Positions 1 through 5,950 of a DNA stretch of 6,245 bases are shown in pieces. Within the stretch, counting starts at the first letter, position 1; each line of letters opens with the position of its first letter. Below the pieces are notes generated by a model, which saw only the letters and a program-made list of their open reading frames with translations, searched no databases and was not told where the DNA came from. The stretch comes from an uncultured Selenomonadaceae bacterium. GTDB lineage: Bacteria; Bacillota; Negativicutes; Selenomonadales; Selenomonadaceae. The position numbers and the translations under genes were made by a program. The stretch lies in the NCBI GenBank assembly GCA_902782705.1, contig CACZOL010000009.1, forward strand, positions 1-6,245, given 5' to 3'.

Positions 1-119
1 GCTTCCCGATGGCCATAGATAAGGCTGTCAAAGACAACCGTCTCATAGCCCTCCTGATGGAGAGCTTTATTGATATGGGACCCGATATATCCGGCTCCGC
101 CGCAAACAAGAATTGCCAT
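1..119 (-). CDS. galE: UDP-glucose 4-epimerase, N-terminal fragment (runs off left edge)
   Basis: The minus strand reads from ATG at 119-117 to the window edge and gives 39 codons beginning MAILVCGGAGYIGSH. This is the Rossmann dinucleotide-binding start of extended short-chain dehydrogenases, with the NAD-binding glycines GGAGYIG at residues 7-13. Further on, VVFDSLIYGHREA (residues about 28-40) matches the second strand and the NL/GH region typical of GalE, where the acidic residue (here D31) contacts the NAD ribose. GalE interconverts UDP-glucose and UDP-galactose in the cytosol and supplies galactose for surface glycans. The start is supported by an AAAGGAG ribosome-binding site (complement of 130-136) about 10 nt upstream. 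The gene is transcribed away from the operon at 476, so the two share the intergenic region. Only the cofactor-binding end is visible, so another sugar-nucleotide epimerase of the same family, such as a UDP-GlcNAc or uronate epimerase, cannot be excluded. Confidence 0.88.
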   Translation of the reverse strand, partial: MAILVCGGAGYIGSHINKALHQEGYETVVFDSLIYGHRE

Positions 120-222
120 TCGGATTGCTCTCCTTTATGCACTTTCAAATCTCACTGCTTCAAAAATGTAGATTACAATTTAATTATCCCTTTGTGTATC
201 GGCACGCCGCCCACTATGGTAA

Positions 223-251
223 AGTATGGAACGAAAACGGCGATTCGTCAA
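223..251 (-). promoter_or_regulatory. Possible weak promoter for galE
   Basis: On the minus strand TTGACG (complement of 246-251, 5 of 6 matches to the -35 consensus) is followed after 17 nt by CATACT (complement of 223-228, 4 of 6 matches to TATAAT). Transcription would start near 216 and leave a leader of roughly 97 nt before the galE ATG at 119. The spacing is ideal but the -10 box is poor. A competing candidate is the TGTAAT box (complement of 172-177), whose upstream -35 is weaker. Treat this as tentative. Confidence 0.25.
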
Positions 252-264
252 GCATATCAAAAAA

Positions 265-325
265 ACGCTGCTTCCCTCGCGAAATAGGCATTTGGACACA
301 TACGAAAATTCAGGAAACACAGCGT
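265..325 (-). repeat. Inverted repeat followed by a T-tract on the minus strand
   Basis: ACGCTG at 265-270 is the exact inverse of CAGCGT at 320-325. A second short pairing, TTCC (272-275) with GGAA (313-316), extends the stem inward across a small internal loop and leaves a loop of about 36 nt. Read on the minus strand, the stem is followed directly by a run of seven T (complement of A259-265), which resembles an intrinsic terminator or attenuator. The stem is short and the loop long, so the structure is marginal. It lies just upstream of the operon's -35 box, and a minus-strand transcript ending here would have to start in the region to its right. Confidence 0.3.
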
Positions 326-332
326 CTTTCTT

Positions 333-361
333 TTGACAAGTTCATATATACGATGTAGAAT
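333..361 (+). promoter_or_regulatory. Sigma-A type promoter of the rightward operon
   Basis: A perfect -35 box TTGACA (333-338) is followed after exactly 17 nt by TAGAAT (356-361), which differs from TATAAT at one position. A TG dinucleotide sits directly before the -10 box. Transcription would start near 368, giving a leader of about 108 nt before the ATG at 476. This is the best promoter match in the window and is correctly placed to drive all five plus-strand genes. It suggests strong housekeeping expression unless a regulator acts on the leader. Confidence 0.75.
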
Positions 362-394
362 AATTATTAAGGAAATTTTCTTTCTTATTGTAAA

Positions 395-444
395 AAATTG
401 ACATTTAAAATCAGGGACAGCTTTGACGAAATTGACACTTTTAA
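395..444 (+). repeat. Direct repeat AAATTGACA in the operon leader
   Basis: The nine bases AAATTGACA occur at 395-403 and again at 429-437, with start-to-start spacing of 34 bp. Partial similarity extends downstream of both copies (TTTAAAA at 404-410 versus CTTTTAA at 438-444). A related TTTGACG lies between them at 422-428. Both copies contain a perfect -35 hexamer, but neither is followed by a good -10 box at 16-18 nt. They fall downstream of the predicted start of transcription. They could be a tandem operator or degenerate secondary promoters; the sequence does not decide between these. Confidence 0.4.
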
Positions 445-475
445 GGAAGAAGCATAACAGTACGGAGGCTGTATC

Positions 476-3013
476 ATGTCAATCAAGCGGCGATTATTGG
501 AAAAGCTGAGGGAAACGGAACAGATGTTGCCGTGCGCTAAAAAAGCGGACGGCTTAAAGTTGTACCCGGATTTCAGCCGCGCGTTGAAATCTGCCCGTGA
601 TTTATCGGAGCTGGGATTACCCCGAAACCGGTTTTCGGAATACGCGGAGATTTACGACGGACTGCTGGAAATATGGAGCCAGTTGTTGTCGAAAACGTTG
701 CCCCCGGAATTACAGGACGAGATCATATCCGTATCCCCGACGCTGCTTCAAGCTATAATCGAAAAAACAACCGCTGAAACACATTTCAAAAAAGAATTCG
801 TTTTCCTTCCCTATAAAGTGAGCATGTGGGACAGTCTCGAAAGCGTTTGGCGAGCGGCAGCAGAAGACGCCGACCATTGTCTCGCCTACGTGATTCCAAT
901 CCCTTACTGCGACCGCAATGAGGATGGAACGCCGAAAGAATGGCACTGTGAGAAGGATTTGTTCCCCGCCGACGTGCCTACGCTCAATTACGAAGCTGTC
1001 GATCTTGCGGCTATACATCCGGACGTCATTTTCATCCATAACCCTTATGACGGATATAACTTTATCACATCGATAGACTCACGCTACTACTCCGACCGGC
1101 TGAAAACACAGACCGACCTTCTCGTTTATATCCCTTACTATGTAACTACCGGCGGCATGGCGGAATCGCAGGATTTGCTATCCGCATACCGCTATGCAGA
1201 CTATATTATCGTGCAATCCGAAAAACTACGCCACGTTTTCCACCCCTCCATTCCCATGCAGAAAATTGTCGGATTGGGCTCGCCGAAACTCGATAAAGTT
1301 CTCCGCCTCTGCCAAAATCCGCCCGAACCGCCGGCGACGTGGAAGCAACAACTTCACGGGCGCAAAGTCTATTTTTACAACACAAGCTTAAACGGAATGC
1401 TCGCCGATACGCCCGCATTCCTGCAAAAAATGAAGTACGTTTTCGACTGCTTCGAAAAAAACGAGACCGCATGCCTCCTCTGGCGCCCACACCCGTTATT
1501 GGAAACGACCTTTAAGCGATTGCGTCCGGAGCTTTTCCCGGAATACGAACGCCTGAAATCTTATTTCATAACGCGCCAAATCGGCATTTACGACGACACC
1601 CCCGAAATCGAGCCAACTATCGCCATATCCGACGCATATATCGGCGACAGCGCAACCAGCGTCACGGCGCTTTTCGGCTTGGCGGGGAAACCCGTCTTCC
1701 TGTTCAACAACCTGATTCATACCGCCCCCTCAAAAGACGATTGGCGCGGTTCCATCATTCAAGGCTTTGCCATGGAAGGCCGCGACTGGATGATCACGCA
1801 AGGCGACAAGCTCTACCACGCGCCGAACCATGATTTCCATTACCGCTATTACTGCGACTTGGCAGAATTCTCTTCCGGCGGGTATTATGCCGCAACGTTG
1901 GAATTGAACGGAAAAATTTACGTTTGTCCGGCCAACGCGCAAGACATCCTGATCATTGGCGACCATAAGATAGAGCGCCGGATCCCGCTGGAGCGTCAAC
2001 TGGAAAAAGCCTGCGCGTTTCGCGGTCCCGTCCATATCGGCGACTATCTCTTTCTCATGCCAAACCAATATCCCGCGATTGTCAGATTTAACCTGCGCAC
2101 GGAAAAAATCGACTATATTCGCGGACTCAACGACGCCATCGTACAAAAAGTGCAGGGCGTGCGGGAAGAATGGCGGCTTGGCGGTCTCGCCATCTGGGGC
2201 GAATGGCTGCTCATGGCTTCTCCGACCAGCCAGAAAGTTATCGCGCTGCACAGCCGCACATTGGAAACGAAGGAATATATGGCGGGGAATCCGGCAAATA
2301 TCGGCGGTTGTTTGGGTATGGTTCCCGACGGCGACGAGTTCTGGATGCTCCCCCACTGTGGACGCGTTATCACGAGATGGAACCCTTCCACCGGAGAATA
2401 TCGCGAATATACCGACTGGCCTGCCGATTTTTGCTGCCACGACGTACCCGACGGCGACCCTTGCAATGAAAAGCCCTTTGGCAGCGCGCTTGCCACGGCG
2501 GACCATCTATTGCTGGTTCCTCTCTGGGGCAATAAATTCATGCGCATCTGCAAAAAAACGGGCGTCATCGACGAATGGACGACGCCTTTCCCCGTTACCG
2601 TAAAAGGAAAGAACGAATACTTTTACGCCGGTTACGTCGGCGGGTTCAGCTATACGCCCGACAAACAAGAAATCTTCTTCCGCTATGGACCGGATCGGAC
2701 GCTCTATCACTTCGATATACAATCGGACCGCTTTTCGCCTGTCGAAATCTCCTTCGACAAGGACGAGCTTGACGCCCACACCGACGGCTTCACCGAGCTT
2801 TCCGAGTGGTTTCGGTACGGATGCGCGGAAAACGCATTCAACACTTTACCGGATTTCATCGCAGGCAACATCAAAGGCGCGCCCCACGACCGGGAGCGGC
2901 AGATCCGCGCATTTTCAGAAGTCGCCGCGAATGCGGACGGCTCGTCCGGCGAAAAAATCTATCGTTTCATTATGGAAAAAAGCGTTATGAAAGAAGGCGG
3001 CAATCATGGTTAA
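476..3013 (+). CDS. TagB/TagF-like phosphoglycerol transferase fused to a six-repeat beta-propeller
   Basis: The 845-residue protein has no signal peptide or membrane segment. Residues 1-100 are a helical N-terminus. Residues about 105-420 resemble the CDP-glycerol glycerophosphotransferase family (GT-B fold, TagB/TagF-like). Visible motifs are FIHNPYD (186-192), YIPYY (218-222), GLGSPKLDK (266-274), WRPHP (336-340, like the conserved basic-Pro-His-Pro of TagF), and SDAYIGDSATS (385-395) followed by GKPVFLF (404-410), the nucleotide-diphosphate-binding region. Members transfer glycerol-phosphate or a similar group from a CDP-alcohol to a glycan at the cytosolic membrane face. Residues about 470-760 contain six repeats of a hydrophobic strand, turn and strand, such as YLFLMPNQYPAIVRFN, FWMLPHCGRVITRWN and LLLVPLWGNKFMRIC, which predicts a six-bladed propeller. 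An alpha-helical tail follows. The start is supported by GGAGG at 464-468. The stop overlaps the next gene by 8 nt. The family call is good; donor and acceptor are unknown. Confidence 0.8.
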   Translation: MSIKRRLLEKLRETEQMLPCAKKADGLKLYPDFSRALKSARDLSELGLPRNRFSEYAEIYDGLLEIWSQLLSKTLPPELQDEIISVSPTLLQAIIEKTTAETHFKKEFVFLPYKVSMWDSLESVWRAAAEDADHCLAYVIPIPYCDRNEDGTPKEWHCEKDLFPADVPTLNYEAVDLAAIHPDVIFIHNPYDGYNFITSIDSRYYSDRLKTQTDLLVYIPYYVTTGGMAESQDLLSAYRYADYIIVQSEKLRHVFHPSIPMQKIVGLGSPKLDKVLRLCQNPPEPPATWKQQLHGRKVYFYNTSLNGMLADTPAFLQKMKYVFDCFEKNETACLLWRPHPLLETTFKRLRPELFPEYERLKSYFITRQIGIYDDTPEIEPTIAISDAYIGDSATSVTALFGLAGKPVFLFNNLIHTAPSKDDWRGSIIQGFAMEGRDWMITQGDKLYHAPNHDFHYRYYCDLAEFSSGGYYAATLELNGKIYVCPANAQDILIIGDHKIERRIPLERQLEKACAFRGPVHIGDYLFLMPNQYPAIVRFNLRTEKIDYIRGLNDAIVQKVQGVREEWRLGGLAIWGEWLLMASPTSQKVIALHSRTLETKEYMAGNPANIGGCLGMVPDGDEFWMLPHCGRVITRWNPSTGEYREYTDWPADFCCHDVPDGDPCNEKPFGSALATADHLLLVPLWGNKFMRICKKTGVIDEWTTPFPVTVKGKNEYFYAGYVGGFSYTPDKQEIFFRYGPDRTLYHFDIQSDRFSPVEISFDKDELDAHTDGFTELSEWFRYGCAENAFNTLPDFIAGNIKGAPHDRERQIRAFSEVAANADGSSGEKIYRFIMEKSVMKEGGNHG

Positions 3014-4379
3014 AGTCATTACTTACGGAACCTTCGACCTTTTCCACGAAGGACATTACCGCCTTCTGAAGCGGGCAAAAGCCCTCGGCGACTACCTGAT
3101 CGTAGGCGTAACCACCGAGAGCTTTGATAAGGCACGGGGCAAGCTCAACGTCATCGACTCCCTGATGACGCGGATCGAAAATGTCAAGCGAACCGGCTTC
3201 GCCGACGAGATCATCATCGAAGAAAGCGTCGGGCAAAAATTCAGCGACATCAAAAAATATCATATCGACATCTTCACCATCGGCTCCGACTGGGAAGGAC
3301 AGTTCGATTACCTAAAAGATCATTGCAAAGTCGTCTATCTCGAACGAACGAAAAACATTTCCAGCACCATGCTGCGCGCCAAGAAGCGCAAAATCCAGCG
3401 CATCGGCGTCATCGGCACCGGACGCATCGCAGGGCGGTTCATGAGCGAAGCGCGCAGCGTCAGCGGCGTCGAAGTCCAGAGCGTCTACAACCCGCACCCG
3501 GTCAGCGCGCTGAAATTCGCCGAGCAGTGGGATCTCGACGCATACCGGGACATCGAAGATTTTTATCACAACGTCGACGCAGTCTATATCGCGTCGCCCC
3601 ACGAAACGCACTACGAATATATCAAAGCGGCGCTGGAGCATGGAAAGAACGTAATCTGCGAAAAGCCGATGGTGCTCAAAAAAAGCGAAGCGGAAGAAGT
3701 CTACAAGTATGCAAAGGAACACGACCTCATCCTGTACGAAGGCATCAAGACCGCCTATTGCCCCGGCTTCCACAAGCTCTTGGGCGTTGCCTTCAGCGGA
3801 CGCATCGGCGCCGTGCGAAATATCGAAGCCTGCTTTACCAAGCTGGAAAACCCGCAAAATCGCGAGTTGACGGACTTGGCATACGGCGGCAGCTTCTTGG
3901 AGCTCGGCAGCTATGTTTTGCTGCCGGTCATGAAATTCTTCGGCACGGAATATGAAAGCGTGCGATTCGAGACCATCAACGGAGACAATGGGCTGGACAT
4001 TTTCACGAAAACCAGCTTCCGCTATCCAAACGGCATCGCCACGGTAACCGTCGGGCTTGGCGTCAAAGCGGAAGGGCGTCTTCTCATTTCCGGCACGCAG
4101 GGCTATATTGTCGTAGGCGCGCCATGGTGGAAAACCAGCTATTTTGAGGTCCATTACGAAGATCCAAATCGAGTGGAAAAATACACAGAACCGTTCCTGG
4201 ACTTCGGCCTCCGCTATGAAATCAGCGACTTCCTGTCAAAATTGAACGCCAACGGCGAAGAAGACTTCAAATTGACGCGGGAAGAATCAATCGCGATGGC
4301 AGGAATCATGGAAAAATTCATGGAAGAGGAGCGAAAAATCGATGGGACGAATGCAAGTGTGGGGACACAGAGGAGCTGA
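3006..4379 (+). CDS. Bifunctional TagD-like cytidylyltransferase / Gfo/Idh/MocA oxidoreductase
   Basis: This 457-residue protein joins two enzymes. Residues 1 to about 122 match glycerol-3-phosphate cytidylyltransferase (TagD, usually near 130 aa). They show GTFDLFHEGH at 8-17 (the CTP-binding HxGH, H14 and H17), R56 in the helix before ADEI, GSDWEGQFDYLKD at 93-105, and RTKNISST at 114-121, the second nucleotide signature. This half would make CDP-glycerol, or another CDP-alcohol, from CTP. After a short lysine/arginine-rich linker, residues 131-457 form a full-length Gfo/Idh/MocA NAD(P)-dependent oxidoreductase. They show GxGxxA at 137-142, EKP at 219-221 with catalytic-type K220, and GGSFLELGSY at 294-303 in place of the usual DxGxH/Y. 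The ATG lies inside the end of the preceding gene, with AGAAGG (2992-2997) upstream, so translational coupling is likely. The substrate of the oxidoreductase half cannot be read from sequence. Confidence 0.85.
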   Translation: MVKVITYGTFDLFHEGHYRLLKRAKALGDYLIVGVTTESFDKARGKLNVIDSLMTRIENVKRTGFADEIIIEESVGQKFSDIKKYHIDIFTIGSDWEGQFDYLKDHCKVVYLERTKNISSTMLRAKKRKIQRIGVIGTGRIAGRFMSEARSVSGVEVQSVYNPHPVSALKFAEQWDLDAYRDIEDFYHNVDAVYIASPHETHYEYIKAALEHGKNVICEKPMVLKKSEAEEVYKYAKEHDLILYEGIKTAYCPGFHKLLGVAFSGRIGAVRNIEACFTKLENPQNRELTDLAYGGSFLELGSYVLLPVMKFFGTEYESVRFETINGDNGLDIFTKTSFRYPNGIATVTVGLGVKAEGRLLISGTQGYIVVGAPWWKTSYFEVHYEDPNRVEKYTEPFLDFGLRYEISDFLSKLNANGEEDFKLTREESIAMAGIMEKFMEEERKIDGTNASVGTQRS

Positions 4380-5088
4380 CGGTTGGGATGTACAGTACGC
4401 GCCGGAAAACACCCTCCCCTCTTTTCAAAAAGCGATCGACATGGGCGCGGACGGTATCGAATTCGACGTGCAGCTGACGAAAGACGGCGAAATCGTCATC
4501 TGCCACGACGAAAAGATTGACAGGACAAGCGACGGCAAGGGATGGCTGAAAGATTATACTTTACAAGAATTGAAGCGATTCAATTTCTCGAAGCCTCATC
4601 CCGAATACGGATTTGTCGAGATACCGACGCTCAAAGAATTGCTCGCGCTGATAAAACCCACGAACCTAGCCTTGAACATCGAGCTCAAAACCGGCCTCAT
4701 CTATTACGACGAACTGGAAGAAAAGACAGTACAGCTTGTCCAAAAATACGACATGGAGGAACGAGTGATATATTCATCGTTCAATCATTACTCGCTGCAA
4801 AAGCTGAAGAAGCAATATCCCGAAGCACAAATCGGTCTTCTGATGAGCGATAGCTTCGTAGATGTGCCGGACTATCCAAAACGCCTTGACGCCATAGCCG
4901 TCCATCCGCCGGTGCGTGTACTGACGAAGGAATATATCGATCAATGTCATGAACATGGCCTTAAAGTGCATACATGGACAGTGGACAATCGCGATCAAAT
5001 GCGGGAAGTCATCACGATGGGCGTCGACGCGTTCATTACCGACTGCCCGGATAACGGGCGACGAATCGTTGACGACTCGGAGCAATAA
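4342..5088 (+). CDS. Cytosolic glycerophosphodiester phosphodiesterase
   Basis: The 248-residue protein is a compact GDPD-family TIM barrel of the UgpQ size class. It should hydrolyse glycerophosphodiesters to sn-glycerol-3-phosphate and an alcohol, using a divalent metal. The catalytic set is visible: HRG with H9 and R10, PENT with E22, EFD with E40 and D42, CHD with H55, and IELK with E114 and K116. TWTVD and ITDCPD near the C-terminus are also typical. No signal peptide or membrane anchor is present, so it acts in the cytosol, unlike secreted GlpQ. ATG 4342 is preferred because GAGGAG (4326-4331) lies 10 nt before it; the in-frame ATG at 4351 would be 19 nt away. The gene begins 38 nt inside the preceding gene in another frame. 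In this operon it may supply glycerol-3-phosphate for CDP-glycerol, or free choline or ethanolamine, though turnover of the product polymer is also possible. Confidence 0.92.
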   Translation: MGRMQVWGHRGADGWDVQYAPENTLPSFQKAIDMGADGIEFDVQLTKDGEIVICHDEKIDRTSDGKGWLKDYTLQELKRFNFSKPHPEYGFVEIPTLKELLALIKPTNLALNIELKTGLIYYDELEEKTVQLVQKYDMEERVIYSSFNHYSLQKLKKQYPEAQIGLLMSDSFVDVPDYPKRLDAIAVHPPVRVLTKEYIDQCHEHGLKVHTWTVDNRDQMREVITMGVDAFITDCPDNGRRIVDDSEQ

Positions 5089-5109
5089 ATACGAGAGGAA
5101 GACTGCGGC

Positions 5110-5946
5110 ATGGAGCAGCAAAACGAATACCATATGACGCAGTCTGAACTGCAGCGATTGCATGAAACACAGCTTGAGCTCATCGCCGAAGTGGACAGGA
5201 TCTGCAAAAAATGCGGCATACGATATAACATGATCGGAGGAACCATGCTCGGCGCAATCCGCCATAAAGGATATATCCCATGGGACGACGACGCCGACAT
5301 CGGCTTCTTGCGCCAGGAATACGAAAAATTTCGCGAAGCCTGCAAGACCGAACTGGATCATGACAAATTTTATATACAGGACTTGCGAGACGACACCGGC
5401 TATCGCTGGGGATATGGAAAACTCCGGCGCAAAGGCTCGCTCTTTATCCGACTGCATCAGGAATTCATGCCCTATGGACAGGAAATCTCCATCGACCTCA
5501 TGCCCTTTGACAACGTGCCGGATGGATATATGGCACGCCGCTGGCATTTCCTGAAATGCTTTCTCTATAGGAAGTTCCTTTGGTCCGAGGTGAGCCAACA
5601 TACGGAAAGCAACCTCTTGATACGTTTATTTTACAAGTGTATGAGCGCTGTTTCATTGAAAACCATCGTCAAAAGCTATTCGGCATTTATCCGCGACTGT
5701 GCGAAATCAAAAACAAACCAAGTACGAATACTTACCTTTCCGACCCCGAAAAATGTTTTCGGATATGATCGCCAATGGTATGAAAACCTTGCTGAATATG
5801 AGTTTGAGCATCTCAAACTCTCCGGCGCAAAAGATTACGACGGATATCTGAAAGTAAAATACGGCGACTATATGACATTGCCGCCCGAAAACAAGCGAAA
5901 AGTGCATCCTATATCGAAACTTCAATTTCCTGAAGATGGGGAGTGA
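5110..5946 (+). CDS. LicD-family phosphotransferase
   Basis: The 278-residue protein belongs to the LicD family, which adopts a nucleotidyltransferase-like fold and transfers phosphocholine or a related phospho-alcohol from a CDP donor to a glycan sugar. The family signature is intact: IGGTMLGAIRHKGYIPWDD runs over residues 42-60, followed by D61, A62, D63 and I64. The metal-binding acidic cluster is D59-D61 and D63, and a further candidate carboxylate is D129 in ISIDLMPFD (126-134). A KYGDYMTLPP motif near the C-terminus is also typical. The length is normal for the family. GAGAGGAA (5093-5100) is a good ribosome-binding site 9 nt before the ATG. The gene follows the phosphodiesterase after 21 nt and is followed after 4 nt by a cytidylyltransferase, a pairing that suggests the latter makes its donor. 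No signal peptide is seen. The transferred group could be choline, ethanolamine, glycerol or ribitol phosphate. Confidence 0.88.
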   Translation: MEQQNEYHMTQSELQRLHETQLELIAEVDRICKKCGIRYNMIGGTMLGAIRHKGYIPWDDDADIGFLRQEYEKFREACKTELDHDKFYIQDLRDDTGYRWGYGKLRRKGSLFIRLHQEFMPYGQEISIDLMPFDNVPDGYMARRWHFLKCFLYRKFLWSEVSQHTESNLLIRLFYKCMSAVSLKTIVKSYSAFIRDCAKSKTNQVRILTFPTPKNVFGYDRQWYENLAEYEFEHLKLSGAKDYDGYLKVKYGDYMTLPPENKRKVHPISKLQFPEDGE

Positions 5947-5950
5947 TCGT

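Larger units (their letters stand above)
120..475. other. Divergent intergenic regulatory region
   Basis: This 356-bp stretch separates the divergently transcribed galE and the rightward operon. It is clearly more AT-rich than the flanking genes, most strongly at 330-445. It carries the galE ribosome-binding site (complement of 130-136), a possible weak minus-strand promoter, an inverted repeat with a T-tract, a strong plus-strand promoter, a repeated AAATTGACA motif, and a GGAGG ribosome-binding site (464-468) seven nt before the ATG at 476. Short open frames crossing it on the plus strand overlap the galE coding region or the promoter and look spurious. I see no tRNA, riboswitch or small gene that I can support here. 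Confidence 0.8.

Noticed and set aside
9..358. Two short plus-strand open frames (9-287 and 113-358) before the operon
   Set aside because: They run antisense through galE and its ribosome-binding site and into the promoter region, have no good Shine-Dalgarno site, and their translations resemble no protein family.
432..460. Second promoter with TTGACA at 432-437
   Set aside because: The hexamer at the correct 17-nt spacing is TAACAG (455-460), with only 3 of 6 matches, and transcription would start almost at the ribosome-binding site.
1730..2506. 258-codon minus-strand open frame inside the transferase gene
   Set aside because: It is antisense to a gene with clear domain structure, its translation has no recognisable motifs, and long antisense frames are expected from the codon bias of the plus-strand gene.
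3006..3380. Possibility that the two cytidylyltransferases are a tandem duplication
   Set aside because: Beyond the shared HxGH core and general fold, the segments after it differ strongly, including the lysine loop, so they look like separate subfamilies and not recent copies.
3312..4154. 280-codon minus-strand open frame inside the cytidylyltransferase/oxidoreductase gene
   Set aside because: It is a shadow of the real gene: the plus-strand frame carries the EKP and GxGxxA motifs here, and the antisense product has no family features.
5045..5059. Perfect 5-bp GC hairpin (GCCCG/CGGGC) near the end of the phosphodiesterase gene
   Set aside because: It lies within coding sequence, has no following T-tract, and the next gene begins 50 nt on, so a terminator role is unlikely.
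4774..5601. 275-codon minus-strand open frame across the phosphodiesterase-licD junction
   Set aside because: It covers parts of two well-supported plus-strand genes and their intergenic ribosome-binding site, and its translation shows no coherent domain.
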